A DNA stretch of 64,000 nucleotides, from assembly GCF_022343555.1 (NCBI RefSeq), contig NZ_JAKQZH010000006.1:1-64000 (forward strand). Reading direction: 5' to 3'. The translations under genes were made by a program, and so were the position numbers. Source of the stretch: Marinobacter sp. C7. Its GTDB lineage: Bacteria > Pseudomonadota > Gammaproteobacteria > Pseudomonadales > Oleiphilaceae. Below the pieces are notes generated by a model that had not been told where the DNA came from, made no database searches, and saw nothing but the letters and a program-made list of their open reading frames with translations. How positions within the stretch are numbered: the first letter of the stretch is position 1; every line of letters begins with the position of its first letter. Of this stretch, positions 33,675 to 43,338 are shown piece after piece.

Positions 33675-35600
33675 TCAGATCTCCGTTTTGGTTCTACCTT
33701 TGCGTTCGACGTCTTTGGCCAGTAACGCCTCGAATTCGTCGACCGACATGGTTCCCAGATCTTCACCCTTGCGGGTCCTTACTGCCACCGCGTTGTTCTC
33801 GATCTCTTTATCGCCAACAACGACCAGATAGGGAACCTTGTTAAGAGTATGCTCGCGGATTTTAAAGCCGATCTTCTCGTTTCTCAAGTCAGCATTAACC
33901 CTAAAGCCCAAAGAATCCCACTTTTTGGCCAGATTCTGACAATAATCACGCTGATTATCGGTAATATTCAGCACCGCCACCTGGGTCGGCGCCAGCCAGA
34001 CCGGGAATGCACCTTCGTATTCCTCGATCAGGATACCGATGAAACGCTCGAACGAACCCAGTACCGCCCGGTGCAGCATCACCGGGGTCCTGCGCTCGGA
34101 GTTATCCGCCACATACTGGGCGCCCAGCCGACCCGGCATGGAGAAATCCACCTGGATGGTGCCGCACTGCCAGACCCGGCCAATGCAGTCTTTCAGGGAG
34201 AATTCGATCTTCGGGCCGTAGAATGCGCCCTCGCCCGGCAGCAATTCCCAATCCACACCTTCACGGTTCAGTGCTTCTTCCAGTGCGGCTTCTGACTTGT
34301 CCCAGACTTCGTCGGAACCCACCCGCTTTTCCGGACGGGTGGAAAGCTTGTACAGGATCTCGGTAAATCCGAAGTCCTCATAAACCTCGTGCAGAAGCTT
34401 GATGAATGCGGATACCTCTTCCTGGATGGCGTCTTCTTCACAGAAAATGTGCGCATCATCCTGGGTGAAGCCACGCACCCGCATCAAACCATGCAATGCG
34501 CCGGACGCTTCGTTGCGGTGACAGGAACCGAATTCCGCAAGACGCAGCGGCAGATCCTTGTAGCTCTTCAGGCCCTGATTGAATACCTGCACGTGACAGG
34601 GACAGTTCATGGGCTTGATGGCGTAGTCGTGCTTCTCGGATTCGGTGGTGAACATGTCGTCCTTGAACTTGTCCCAGTGCCCGGACTTCTCCCAAAGGGT
34701 ACGGGACACCACCTGGGGTGTCTTGATTTCCTGGTAGCCATGCCTGTGCAGTTTAGCCCGCATGTACTGCTCGATTTCCTGGTAAAGCGACCAGCCATCC
34801 GGATGCCAGAACACCATGCCCGGCGCCTCTTCCTGCATATGAAACAGGTTCAGTTTCTTGCCAATCTTGCGGTGGTCCCGCTTTTCCGCCTCTTCCAGGC
34901 GGTTCAGGTAGGCCTTGAGGTCTTTCTTGTTACCCCAGGCAGTTCCGTAAACCCGCTGCAACTGCTCGTTGCTGGTATCACCACGCCAGTAGGCACCCGC
35001 TACCTTGGTCAGCTTGAATGCTTTCAGTTTGCCAGTGCTGGGCACATGGGGACCACGGCACAGGTCGATAAAATCGCCCTGACGGTAGAACGACAGGTCC
35101 TCGTCACCGGGAATGTCCTGAATGATACGGACCTTGTACTCCTCGCCCATCTCCTCGAAGAGTTTGATCGCCTCCCCGCGGGACATGATCGAGCGGGAGA
35201 CCGGAAGATCCTGCTTGGCCAGTTCTTCCATCCGCTTCTCGATGCGCGCCAGATCCTCGTTGGTAAACGGGCGGTCGTACTTGAAGTCGTAGTAGAAGCC
35301 GTTGTCGATCACCGGCCCTATGGTCACCTGGGCACCGGGGAACAACTCCTGGACGGCCATTGCCATAAGGTGGGCCGTGGAATGACGGATGATGTCGACA
35401 CCGTCTTCGTCTCGGTCGGTCACAATAGCCAGCTCGGCGTCCCGATCGATCACATGGCTGGTGTCCACCAGTTTGCCATCAACTTTCCCGGCGAGGGCAG
35501 CCTTGGCCAGGCCTGCGCCAATGTCGGCGGCAACGTCGTGTACGGTTACGGGTTCAGCAAAACTGCGATGACTGCCATCCGGCAGGGTAATGACGGGCAT
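33675..35600 (-). CDS. thrS: Threonyl-tRNA synthetase
   Basis: 641 aa. TGS domain (about 1-62), editing domain with HSTAHLMAMAVQ (HxxxH), and the catalytic class II core with zinc ligands (MNCPCHVQVF and later His residues), motif 2 (CHRNEASGALHGLMRVRGFTQDDAHIFC) and a C-terminal anticodon-binding domain. ATG 35600 is used, with AGGAGT just upstream; a longer open frame to 35672 is not needed. First gene of the translation operon. Confidence 0.98.
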   Translation of the reverse strand: MPVITLPDGSHRSFAEPVTVHDVAADIGAGLAKAALAGKVDGKLVDTSHVIDRDAELAIVTDRDEDGVDIIRHSTAHLMAMAVQELFPGAQVTIGPVIDNGFYYDFKYDRPFTNEDLARIEKRMEELAKQDLPVSRSIMSRGEAIKLFEEMGEEYKVRIIQDIPGDEDLSFYRQGDFIDLCRGPHVPSTGKLKAFKLTKVAGAYWRGDTSNEQLQRVYGTAWGNKKDLKAYLNRLEEAEKRDHRKIGKKLNLFHMQEEAPGMVFWHPDGWSLYQEIEQYMRAKLHRHGYQEIKTPQVVSRTLWEKSGHWDKFKDDMFTTESEKHDYAIKPMNCPCHVQVFNQGLKSYKDLPLRLAEFGSCHRNEASGALHGLMRVRGFTQDDAHIFCEEDAIQEEVSAFIKLLHEVYEDFGFTEILYKLSTRPEKRVGSDEVWDKSEAALEEALNREGVDWELLPGEGAFYGPKIEFSLKDCIGRVWQCGTIQVDFSMPGRLGAQYVADNSERRTPVMLHRAVLGSFERFIGILIEEYEGAFPVWLAPTQVAVLNITDNQRDYCQNLAKKWDSLGFRVNADLRNEKIGFKIREHTLNKVPYLVVVGDKEIENNAVAVRTRKGEDLGTMSVDEFEALLAKDVERKGRTKTEI

Positions 35601-35703
35601 GGAATACTCCTGTTGTTTACTCAGCGGTGATCTATACCAAAGATCACATGGTCCCGGCACACCGCGATACAAACCGCGGGCCGGATCTGCGGCGAGTCTA
35701 CCA

Positions 35704-35737
35704 GAAAAAAACCCGGCGGGTTAACGCCGGGTTTTTA
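35704..35737. terminator. Bidirectional terminator between TRAP operon and thrS
   Basis: Stem CCCGGCG / CGCCGGG (35712-35731), loop GGTTAA, with seven A before and five T after. On the minus strand seven T follow. It lies between the TRAP permease stop and thrS, so it ends the permease transcript? No: thrS lies upstream on the right-to-left map of neither; by position it follows the 3' end of no plus gene and precedes the thrS leader's promoter region, and it sits 29 nt to the left of the permease stop, hence downstream of that stop on the minus strand. Confidence 0.85.
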
Positions 35738-35765
35738 CGGACTTAGCGAATTACCAAGCACATTC

Positions 35766-38366
35766 TCAGGCAGGCGCTCCTGCAGCCTCCTCCCTGGCTT
35801 TGCGACGGAGTTGCCCGAACGCCAGGGCCGCCAGCAAGATCAGCGCCGGTATGAACATCAGCTCCTTGGGCGGCCGGTCCTTCTCGACCTGAACCTTGTC
35901 GATGGTCCAGCCGAAACTGATGCCCGCCTGCTCCGCAATACTGCCGAAATTCACGAAGTCCACGACCATCTGCTCGCCCTGGGGAGAAATTTCCAACCCT
36001 GCCTGCGCCAGTCGCTGCTGCGGCGTCTCGGCTTCGGGCAGCGGTAACCGCAGGTATTTCGAAACCTCGTTGCCGTCAATGGACATACCCGATGCCTGGA
36101 TGATAATCGGCTCATCCGCCGGGACATCCTCGACATACTGGAAGATCTCCGATGCAGGCCGATCTTCCGTCGGCGGATAGACCCTGTCCCACCAGAATCC
36201 GGGCCGGAACAGCGTGAAGGTGATCAACAGCAGCAGCACAGTCTCCCACCAACGGGTTTTCGTGAACCAGTATCCCTGAGTTGCGGCCGAAAATACCAGC
36301 ATGGCCGTAACCGCACTGAAGATAGTGACGAGTAGATCCACCCAGCCGGTCAGCCCGATCAACAGCAGTTGCGTGTTGAAGATGAACATGAACGGCAGGA
36401 TCGCGGTCCGGATGTCATAGGTGAAGCCCTGAACCCCCGTGCGTATCGGGTCGCCACCCGAGATCGCGGCCGCTGCATAGGCTGCAAGGCCCACCGGCGG
36501 CGTGTCATCCGCCAGGATGCCGAAATAGAACACGAACAGGTGTACGGCGATCAACGGTACCAGCAGACCATTCTCGGCACCCAGGGTCACAATGACCGGA
36601 GCCATCAGGGTTGAAACGACGATGTAGTTCGCCGTGGTTGGCAGCCCCATACCAAGAATCAGACTGATGATTGCCGTGAAGATCAGCATCAACAGCAGGT
36701 TGCCGCCGGAGATGAATTCCACGAACTGGGTCATGACCAGGCCGATGCCGGTCAGGGTTACCGTTCCCACCACGATACCGGCTGTAGCCGTCGCGACACC
36801 GATACCGACCATGTTACGGGCACCGGTGACCAGGGAGTAGGCCAGGTCGACGCAGCCCTGTTTCAGTCCCGCGATGTAATTGCCACGCTTGTGGAAGAAG
36901 GCCTTCAGGGGTCGCTGGGTGATCACGATGAAAATCATGAACACGGTTGCCCAGAACGCAGACAGCTGCGGGGAGAACCTCTCCACCGTCAGGCACCAGA
37001 CCAGCACCACCACCGGCAACAGGAAGTACAGCCCGGTTTTGACCGTCGGCCCCACCGGGGGCAGTTCGCTCATGGATGTCTCGGCATCATCTTCCTCAAG
37101 ATCCGGGAACCTGCTGGCATAGCCAACCAGACCGATATAGACGGCCAACAACATGGGAGCCAGCACCCAGATAGCGGCCTCGCCCAGGAGCGTTTTCATC
37201 CATCCGATGCCGTAGTAGACCACAAAGGTCAGCACACAAAGCCCAAGCAGGATCACAACCCAGTTCAGCATCCGCTGGGCCAGGGTCGGACGGTCAAGGC
37301 GTTCGATGCCCCGCATGTTCAGCTTGCAGGCCTCGAGGTGCACGATATAGATGAGGGCCACGTAGGAGATCATCGCCGGCAGTATTGCGTGCTTGATGAC
37401 CTCCAGGTAGGAAATGCCCACGTACTCCACCATCAGGAAGGCCGCGGCGCCCATGATCGGCGGTGTGAGCTGGCCATTGGTGGAGGCTGCCACTTCAACG
37501 GCACCCGCCTTGGTGGCGGGGAAGCCGACGCGCTTCATCAGCGGAATGGTAAAGGTTCCGGTGGTCACGACGTTGGCAATCGAGGAACCGGAAATGACGC
37601 CGCTCAGGCCACTGGATACCACGGCCGCCTTTGCCGGCCCCCCGCGCATATGCCCCAACAGCGCATAAGCAACCTTGATGAAGTAGTTACCTGCTCCCGC
37701 CCGCTCCAGAAGGGCACCAAAGAGAACGAACAGGAACACGAAGCTGGTCGACACACCCAGTGCGACACCGAAAACACCCTCGGTTCCGAGCCACTGGTGC
37801 GACGCCAGCTTGCTCAGACTGGCCCCTTTGTGCGAGATCACATCGGGCATGTAGGGGCCGGCCAGCGAGTAGACAATAAAGACAGTCGCAACAATCGTCA
37901 GCGGGAGCCCCAGAGCCCGACGTGTAGCCTCGAGCAACAACACGAGCCCGCCCAGCGCAACCACCATGTCCTGCGTGTTGGGCGCGCCCGGACGGGTGGA
38001 AAGCTGATCATAGAAAACGTAGAGGTAGGAGGCCGCAAAGGCAGCCGCCAGGGCCAGTATCCAATCGAATACCGGAACATGGTTCTGGTGCTTGCCCCGG
38101 ATCATGGGGAAAGCGGCAAATGCCAGGAACGAGGCAAACGCCAGGTGGATCGAGCGCGCTTCCGTGGAATTGAACACGCCGATCTCGAAAACATAGGGCA
38201 GCGGTGACGCTATCCAAAGCTGAAAAAGAGACCAGAGCAGAGGAACGATAAATAGAATGACAGCGGCAGGCCCTGTTGCGGCCCTTCCGCCCGATTCAGT
38301 CTGGAGGAATTCCTCAACTTTCTGCTTATCGATGCCATCCCCGGCTCTCGGGTCGCTATTTGTCAT
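35766..38366 (-). CDS. TRAP transporter fused permease (4TM/12TM, DctQM type)
   Basis: 866-aa inner-membrane protein. The N-terminal small-subunit-like region is followed by the large DctM-type region (GSSIANVVTTGTFTIPLMKR; TAIISLILGMGLPTTANYIVVSTLMAPV) and a C-terminal extension of about 170 residues of the DUF3394 type. It is typical of TRAP systems using a TAXI-type binding protein, and the TAXI gene lies directly upstream. Uptake is driven by an ion gradient. The substrate is unknown; dicarboxylates or amino acids such as glutamate are common in this group. Confidence 0.92.
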   Translation of the reverse strand: MTNSDPRAGDGIDKQKVEEFLQTESGGRAATGPAAVILFIVPLLWSLFQLWIASPLPYVFEIGVFNSTEARSIHLAFASFLAFAAFPMIRGKHQNHVPVFDWILALAAAFAASYLYVFYDQLSTRPGAPNTQDMVVALGGLVLLLEATRRALGLPLTIVATVFIVYSLAGPYMPDVISHKGASLSKLASHQWLGTEGVFGVALGVSTSFVFLFVLFGALLERAGAGNYFIKVAYALLGHMRGGPAKAAVVSSGLSGVISGSSIANVVTTGTFTIPLMKRVGFPATKAGAVEVAASTNGQLTPPIMGAAAFLMVEYVGISYLEVIKHAILPAMISYVALIYIVHLEACKLNMRGIERLDRPTLAQRMLNWVVILLGLCVLTFVVYYGIGWMKTLLGEAAIWVLAPMLLAVYIGLVGYASRFPDLEEDDAETSMSELPPVGPTVKTGLYFLLPVVVLVWCLTVERFSPQLSAFWATVFMIFIVITQRPLKAFFHKRGNYIAGLKQGCVDLAYSLVTGARNMVGIGVATATAGIVVGTVTLTGIGLVMTQFVEFISGGNLLLMLIFTAIISLILGMGLPTTANYIVVSTLMAPVIVTLGAENGLLVPLIAVHLFVFYFGILADDTPPVGLAAYAAAAISGGDPIRTGVQGFTYDIRTAILPFMFIFNTQLLLIGLTGWVDLLVTIFSAVTAMLVFSAATQGYWFTKTRWWETVLLLLITFTLFRPGFWWDRVYPPTEDRPASEIFQYVEDVPADEPIIIQASGMSIDGNEVSKYLRLPLPEAETPQQRLAQAGLEISPQGEQMVVDFVNFGSIAEQAGISFGWTIDKVQVEKDRPPKELMFIPALILLAALAFGQLRRKAREEAAGAPA

Positions 38367-38407
38367 AGCCGGATCCTGTCAGAGGGAAAATCGGGAAGAT
38401 CATGAGA

Positions 38408-38433
38408 GGCCGCGGGCGAGGCTGCCCGCGGCC
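38408..38433 (-). promoter_or_regulatory. GC-rich hairpin between binding protein and permease genes
   Basis: Ten-bp perfect stem GGCCGCGGGC / GCCCGCGGCC with a 6-nt loop and no T-run. Such hairpins after binding-protein genes usually stabilise the upstream mRNA so that binding protein exceeds permease. Confidence 0.7.
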
Positions 38434-38454
38434 GGCTTTCAGGAAAGCGCCGGA

Positions 38455-39438
38455 TCAGTCGATCAGACCAGCTTCCTTGTAGTACTTGGCCGCACCCGGG
38501 TGCAGCGGAGCACTCAGGGCGTCCTGAACCATCTCTTCCTTCTGCAGGTTGGCGAAGGCCGGGTGCAGACGCTTGAAGCTGTCGAAGTTCTCAAAGACGG
38601 CCTTCACAACCTCGTACACGACGTCCTCGGGAACATCGGTGGAGGAGACGAAGGTTGCCGCGACACCGAAGGTGGTCACATCTTCGTCCGTGCCACGATA
38701 CATGCCGCCCGGAATGACCGCTTTACGGTAGTACGGGTTTTCGTCGATCAGGGCCTTGGTCGCATCGTTGTCCACGTTGACGATCACGCTGTCACAGGAG
38801 GTGGTCGCTTCCTTGATGGAACCGGACGGGTGACCAACAGTGTAGAAGAAGGCATCGATGTTGCCGTCACACAGGGCCTGGGACTGCTCGGCAGCCTTCA
38901 GTTCGGCGGCCAGGGAGAACTTGTCCATGGTCCAGCCCATTTCGTCCATCAGCACTTCAGCGGTGGCACGCTGGCCGGAACCCGGGTTACCCACGGATAC
39001 GCGCTTGCCTTCCAGGTCTTCAAAGTTCGTGATGCCGGAGGCTTTGCTGGCCACCACGGTGAACGGCTCAGGATGCAGGGAGAAAACCGCGCGCAGGTCC
39101 TTGTTGGCACCATCGTCTTCAAACTGGCTGGTTCCATTGTAAGCATGGTACTGCCAATCAGACTGGGCCACGGCCAGGTCCAGCTCGCCCTGACGGATAG
39201 CATTCAGGTTGTATACGGAACCACCGGTGCTCTCCACAGAGCAACGGATGCCGTGCTCTTTCCGGTCCATGTTGACGAGGCGGCAGATAGCACCACCGGC
39301 AGGATAGTAAACACCGGTCACACCGCCAGTCCCGATCGTCACGAAACGCTGCTCCTGCGCAGATACCGAAGTGGAGGCAGCACCGAAGCTGACTGCGGCG
39401 GCTACAGCTAGAGCGGAAGCTTTGAGTTTCAGTGTCAT
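38455..39438 (-). CDS. TRAP transporter solute-binding protein, TAXI family
   Basis: 327 aa, periplasmic. Sec signal of about 27 residues ending VSAQ, then the TAXI hallmark FVTIGTGGVTGVYYPAGGAICRLVN. LAVAQSDWQYHAYNG and GKRVSVGNPGSGQRATAEVL are further family blocks. It delivers substrate to the fused permease downstream (88-nt gap with a hairpin). Confidence 0.94.
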   Translation of the reverse strand: MTLKLKASALAVAAAVSFGAASTSVSAQEQRFVTIGTGGVTGVYYPAGGAICRLVNMDRKEHGIRCSVESTGGSVYNLNAIRQGELDLAVAQSDWQYHAYNGTSQFEDDGANKDLRAVFSLHPEPFTVVASKASGITNFEDLEGKRVSVGNPGSGQRATAEVLMDEMGWTMDKFSLAAELKAAEQSQALCDGNIDAFFYTVGHPSGSIKEATTSCDSVIVNVDNDATKALIDENPYYRKAVIPGGMYRGTDEDVTTFGVAATFVSSTDVPEDVVYEVVKAVFENFDSFKRLHPAFANLQKEEMVQDALSAPLHPGAAKYYKEAGLID

Positions 39439-39580
39439 TTGAGTTGTTCCTTTTCTGCTCGTTGTAATTAAAGAATGCCCGTCTGCTATACGGACATATT
39501 TCGCGTCCGTCTTAGAACATAGACCACTTTATGGCATAAATAAAGCCAGAGTTAGCTCTCTAACCAATTGAACCAACAAC

Positions 39581-39608
39581 AAAAAAGCCCGCAATGCGGG
39601 CTTTTTTG
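39581..39608. terminator. Bidirectional terminator after the RND gene
   Basis: Stem AGCCCGC / GCGGGCT with an AAT loop, six A before and six T after. On the minus strand it lies 17 nt after the RND transporter stop, so it ends that operon. Confidence 0.92.
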
Positions 39609-39624
39609 GTTACCGGTGACAAGC

Positions 39625-42009
39625 TTATTTCGCCGCCTTCGCCTTTTCAAGCATCCGGTCCGGCCGGAGCAGGAAACGCGCCAGTGCCGGCAGCAGCCAG
39701 ATAGCACCGATCATGTTCCAGAGGAACATGAAGAACAGCAGGAAGCCCATATCGGCCTGGAACTTGATCGGCGAGAAAATCCAGGTCACAACGCCGATAC
39801 CCAGAGTCACACCGGTGAAGACCACGGCCTTACCGGTGGAGCGCAGGGTTTCGAAATAAGCGTCCTGAAGCGTCTTGCCTTCGAGCAGGTACTTCTCCAG
39901 TTTGCTGTAGATGTAGATGCCATAGTCCACACCGATACCGACACCAAGGGCAATAACCGGCAGGGTTGCCACCTTGATACCGATCCCCGAGACCGCCATG
40001 ATCGCCTCACACAGAATCGAGGTCAGGCCCAGGGGTACCACGATACACAGGACCGCGCGAATGGACCGGAACGTCAGGAAGCACAGCAGACTCACCACGC
40101 CATAGACAAAGATAAGCATCATGTCCTTGGCTTTGGAGATGACCTCATTGGTGGCCGCCTCAACACCCGCGTTACCGGCAGCCAGCAGGAACGTATGTTC
40201 CTCGTTGCTGTTCTCCTGGGCGAACTCTTCAACCACGTCGACCGCAGTTTGCAGGGTTTCCGCCTTGTGATCTTCCAGGAAGACCAGCAACGGTGTCAGG
40301 CTGCAGTCGGTGTTGATCAGACCCGACGGCGCGTTACGGATGGAGGCATTGATGATGGTCTGGTTACGGGAAATCGCATACCAGTTCCAGTTACCCTCGT
40401 TCAGGGCCTTGGTGACGATCTTGGAGACATCCGCCAGCGACGCCGTTGACTGGACACCCGGTGTGTTCGCCAACTCCCACTGAAGCGCATCCATGGCTCT
40501 CAGCACGCTGTACTGGGTGCACTGCTCCTCAGGCGTTTTCACCATCACCACCATGACATCGGCACTGGTGGAATAGTTGTTGATGATGTAGGCGTTGTCC
40601 TTGTTGTAACGGGAGTCCTTGCGGAGTTCCGGAGCCCCCTGGTCCAAGTCACCCACTTTCAGGTCCTGCTTGTAGTACAGGCCAAGCCCGAGGCCGATCA
40701 CCGCAATCAGCAGGGAGATCGGTGCGACGCCGGGGTGGGAGAAGTTCGACAGGAGACGCCATTTACGATCCTGCTTTTCACCATGGTTCTGGACATGACG
40801 CACACCGCCCTTGGAGATACCGATGTAGGACATGATCAGTACATGCAGAACAAGGTTGGTGACAATCACAAAGGCGACACCGATACCGGCGGCAACCGCC
40901 AGATCGCGAATGACATCGATCTCGATGAAGAACAGGGTCAAGAAACCGAAAGCATCCGAAATCAACGCCAGCATGCCCGGAATATAAAGCGCCCGGAATG
41001 CGAGGCGTGCCGCGGTAATCGCATCAAAACCCTTGGCTGCTTCCACTGCCATGGCGTTGACAATCTGAACACCATGACTGATCCCGATCGCGAACACGAG
41101 GAATGGCACCAGCACTGAGTAAGGGTCCAGGCCATAGCCCAACAGCCTCAGGGTGCCGAGCTGCCAGAACACCGCAATGATGGAGGTAAATACCGGAACC
41201 AGCGTTCCGGAGATGCTGCGGGAATACCAGAACAGGAGCAATGTAGTCAGAACAATGGTGATACCGGCGAACCAGGCAATCGAGCCAATACCCTCGATCA
41301 GATCACCCACCTTCTTGGCGAAGCCCACAATGTGAATCTCGATGTTCGGATTCTGGGCCTCGTACTTTTCCCGAATCTTCTCTTCCAGCTGACGCGAGAA
41401 AGTGCCGTAATCGAGCGGCTCTCCGGTTTCCGGATCCTTCTCATACAGTGGTGCGTAGACAATCGTCGACTGGAAGTTGTCCGAGATCAGACGACCGACT
41501 TCATTGGAACGCAGTATATTCTGACGCAGCTGCTCAAGGCTCTCGCGGGAGCCGTCGTAGTCATCCGGAATGACCGTGCCGCCCTGGAAGCCCTGCTCGG
41601 TCACTTCCACCCAGCGCACGTTGGAGGTCCAGAGCGACTTCAGTCCGGAACGGTCGACACCATTGAGATAGAAAACCTCATCGGTGATCTGCTTCAGCGT
41701 CTCCATGTACTCCGGAGAAAAGATATCGCCGTCTTTTGACTCAACGGCTATCCGGACAAAATTACCCAGATTCTCCAGATCATCCCGGTGATCGAGCATG
41801 TTCACGATGTAGGGATGCTCCAGCGGAATCATCCGCTCGAAACTGGCATCCGGCTGGATCTTGATCGCGTTGTAGCCGAGAAACAGGGTCAAGATGGTCA
41901 GCAAAACCAGGATGATCGCCCGATTATTGAAAATCAGACGCTCCAGGAACGGTTCCGCCTTTGGCGTGGTCAGGTAATGCTCGCCCTTGTCATGCTTCGG
42001 GTTGGACAT
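39625..42009 (-). CDS. RND/MMPL-family transporter
   Basis: 794-aa export protein with an N-terminal helix (IILVLLTILTLFLGYNAI), a large periplasmic domain, a five-to-six helix bundle, and a repeat of this layout after residue about 400. The second-half sequence ALGVGIGVDYGIYIYSKLE is typical of the MMPL/SSD class. It is third in an operon with YCF48-like and DUF1329 genes, a set recurrent in hydrocarbon- and lipid-using proteobacteria. By that context it may move hydrophobic molecules between membranes; this is inference. Confidence 0.9.
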   Translation of the reverse strand: MSNPKHDKGEHYLTTPKAEPFLERLIFNNRAIILVLLTILTLFLGYNAIKIQPDASFERMIPLEHPYIVNMLDHRDDLENLGNFVRIAVESKDGDIFSPEYMETLKQITDEVFYLNGVDRSGLKSLWTSNVRWVEVTEQGFQGGTVIPDDYDGSRESLEQLRQNILRSNEVGRLISDNFQSTIVYAPLYEKDPETGEPLDYGTFSRQLEEKIREKYEAQNPNIEIHIVGFAKKVGDLIEGIGSIAWFAGITIVLTTLLLFWYSRSISGTLVPVFTSIIAVFWQLGTLRLLGYGLDPYSVLVPFLVFAIGISHGVQIVNAMAVEAAKGFDAITAARLAFRALYIPGMLALISDAFGFLTLFFIEIDVIRDLAVAAGIGVAFVIVTNLVLHVLIMSYIGISKGGVRHVQNHGEKQDRKWRLLSNFSHPGVAPISLLIAVIGLGLGLYYKQDLKVGDLDQGAPELRKDSRYNKDNAYIINNYSTSADVMVVMVKTPEEQCTQYSVLRAMDALQWELANTPGVQSTASLADVSKIVTKALNEGNWNWYAISRNQTIINASIRNAPSGLINTDCSLTPLLVFLEDHKAETLQTAVDVVEEFAQENSNEEHTFLLAAGNAGVEAATNEVISKAKDMMLIFVYGVVSLLCFLTFRSIRAVLCIVVPLGLTSILCEAIMAVSGIGIKVATLPVIALGVGIGVDYGIYIYSKLEKYLLEGKTLQDAYFETLRSTGKAVVFTGVTLGIGVVTWIFSPIKFQADMGFLLFFMFLWNMIGAIWLLPALARFLLRPDRMLEKAKAAK

Positions 42010-42055
42010 TCAAAAGCCCCTCTATTATCGGTTCTGTTGTTGCCACATCAGGGCG

Positions 42056-43201
42056 TTATTGAAGGTTCTTGCCTTGGGGATCGGCGTACTTGACGCCACC
42101 CTCGCCCACCAGGAGCAGATTGGCGCCCGAGACCGGCACCACACCCATGACTCCCTGACGGTCATTACGGAGATACTCCCGGAAGGTATCACCCCCGTTG
42201 CCGCTGGTGAGCACAGCACCACCATTACCGACCAGAATGATCCGGTCTCCTTCGGCCGCACCGTCATTGAGCGTTGCAGTGGATCCGGTGTTGACCACCG
42301 ACCAGGACTTGCCGAGGTCTGCGGAGTACATCAGGGTGCCACGCAGACCAAAGGCCAGGGCTTCGTTGACCCGACCGGTGCCAACCACACCGAACAAAGA
42401 TCCGGGATAGGGGCTCTCGCGGCGCTCCCATGTTTCGCCGCCATCAGTGGAAACATGGATCTGGCCTGCCTCACCGACAATGAACAGCGCGCCGCCGGCG
42501 ATCTCGGAGATAGCGTTCAGGTGGAATCCCTGCGGGTTATCCAGCTTCGGCGACCAGTCCTGCCAGGTCTCTCCACCATCGGTGGTGCGATAGATCATGC
42601 CGTAGGCACCTACGACAAAACCGTGATTGGCGTTTTCGAACCAGACATCCAGAAACGGGTTGACCGGGCCGATCTCCAGGTCCGCCTCCATGTTCTCGAT
42701 ACGGAACAACAGATCATCCAGCGCCCACTCAAGGTCTTCTTTCTCTTCTTCAGGGGCCTGCTCGATACGCTCTTCCATTTCCTCAATGGCATCTTCCTGG
42801 CTGGCAATGGCCAGCTCGGCTGCCCGAATGCCGTCCAGCTGGAGCTCCCAGCTCACACCAGAATCGCTCGAATGCAGTACCGCGCCGCTGTGACCGACGG
42901 CCCAGCCGTGACTCTCGGTGCCAAAATCCACACCGGTCAGGGTCACGGACACCGGCACATCTGCCTGAGTCCAGCTTTGCCCTTCGTCATCGGAGTAGAT
43001 GATGTGCCCGCGCTCCCCTGCTGCAACAATACGGTCGCCGGCAACGGCAACGTCATTCAGCAGGCTTTGTGGAGCCAGTTCCGTCGGACGGGCCGGTGTT
43101 TCAAGCAAATCCCCTACCGCCAGTACGGCTGGGGATGCACAGGCCATGGAAAGCCCCAGGCAGGTAGCACCCAGGGTTTTACGCATCAAGCTTGTAGCCA
43201 T
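42056..43201 (-). CDS. Exported YCF48/BNR-repeat beta-propeller protein
   Basis: 381 aa with Sec signal (ending AVLAVGD). BNR/Asp-box-like repeats (SDDEGQSWTQ, SDSGVSWEL, TDGGETWQD, TDGGETWER, DLGKSWSV) form a beta-propeller similar to Ycf48 photosystem-assembly factors. A charged helical insert (about 135-165, EEMEERIEQAPEEEKEDLE) interrupts the propeller. No catalytic glycosidase residues are obvious, so the common name glycosyl hydrolase is unlikely to reflect activity. It lies 46 nt before the RND gene. Confidence 0.88.
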   Translation of the reverse strand: MATSLMRKTLGATCLGLSMACASPAVLAVGDLLETPARPTELAPQSLLNDVAVAGDRIVAAGERGHIIYSDDEGQSWTQADVPVSVTLTGVDFGTESHGWAVGHSGAVLHSSDSGVSWELQLDGIRAAELAIASQEDAIEEMEERIEQAPEEEKEDLEWALDDLLFRIENMEADLEIGPVNPFLDVWFENANHGFVVGAYGMIYRTTDGGETWQDWSPKLDNPQGFHLNAISEIAGGALFIVGEAGQIHVSTDGGETWERRESPYPGSLFGVVGTGRVNEALAFGLRGTLMYSADLGKSWSVVNTGSTATLNDGAAEGDRIILVGNGGAVLTSGNGGDTFREYLRNDRQGVMGVVPVSGANLLLVGEGGVKYADPQGKNLQ

Positions 43202-43264
43202 TCGGTTTGCCTATCGGTTGTTTTTACTGTGTGTCTCTGTCCGGCAAGGCCGGCCTTAACTGTA

Positions 43265-43298
43265 AACATACCGGCAGCCTGCCGGCTGCCGGTATGTT
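43265..43298. promoter_or_regulatory. 13-bp hairpin between DUF1329 and YCF48-like genes
   Basis: Perfect stem AACATACCGGCAG / CTGCCGGTATGTT with an 8-nt loop in the 137-bp intergenic gap. Without a clear T-run it is more likely an mRNA-stabilising or partial attenuator hairpin than a full terminator. Confidence 0.6.
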
Positions 43299-43338
43299 GA
43301 TTGCCAATCCATCTGGGCGGGGTTACGTCCCTCGCGCC

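Noticed and set aside
35704..35737. Uncertainty over which gene the hairpin at 35704 serves
   Set aside because: On the minus strand it lies 29 nt after the TRAP permease stop, so it is the permease terminator and lies upstream of thrS; reading it as a thrS attenuator is not supported. The wording in its feature entry should be read in this sense.
39559..39573. 15-base stretch nearly identical (14/15) to the D-arm of the tRNA-Asp in this window
   Set aside because: Too short; it is part of a local hairpin, and no other tRNA arm or integrase is present, so a tRNA remnant or attachment site is not supported.
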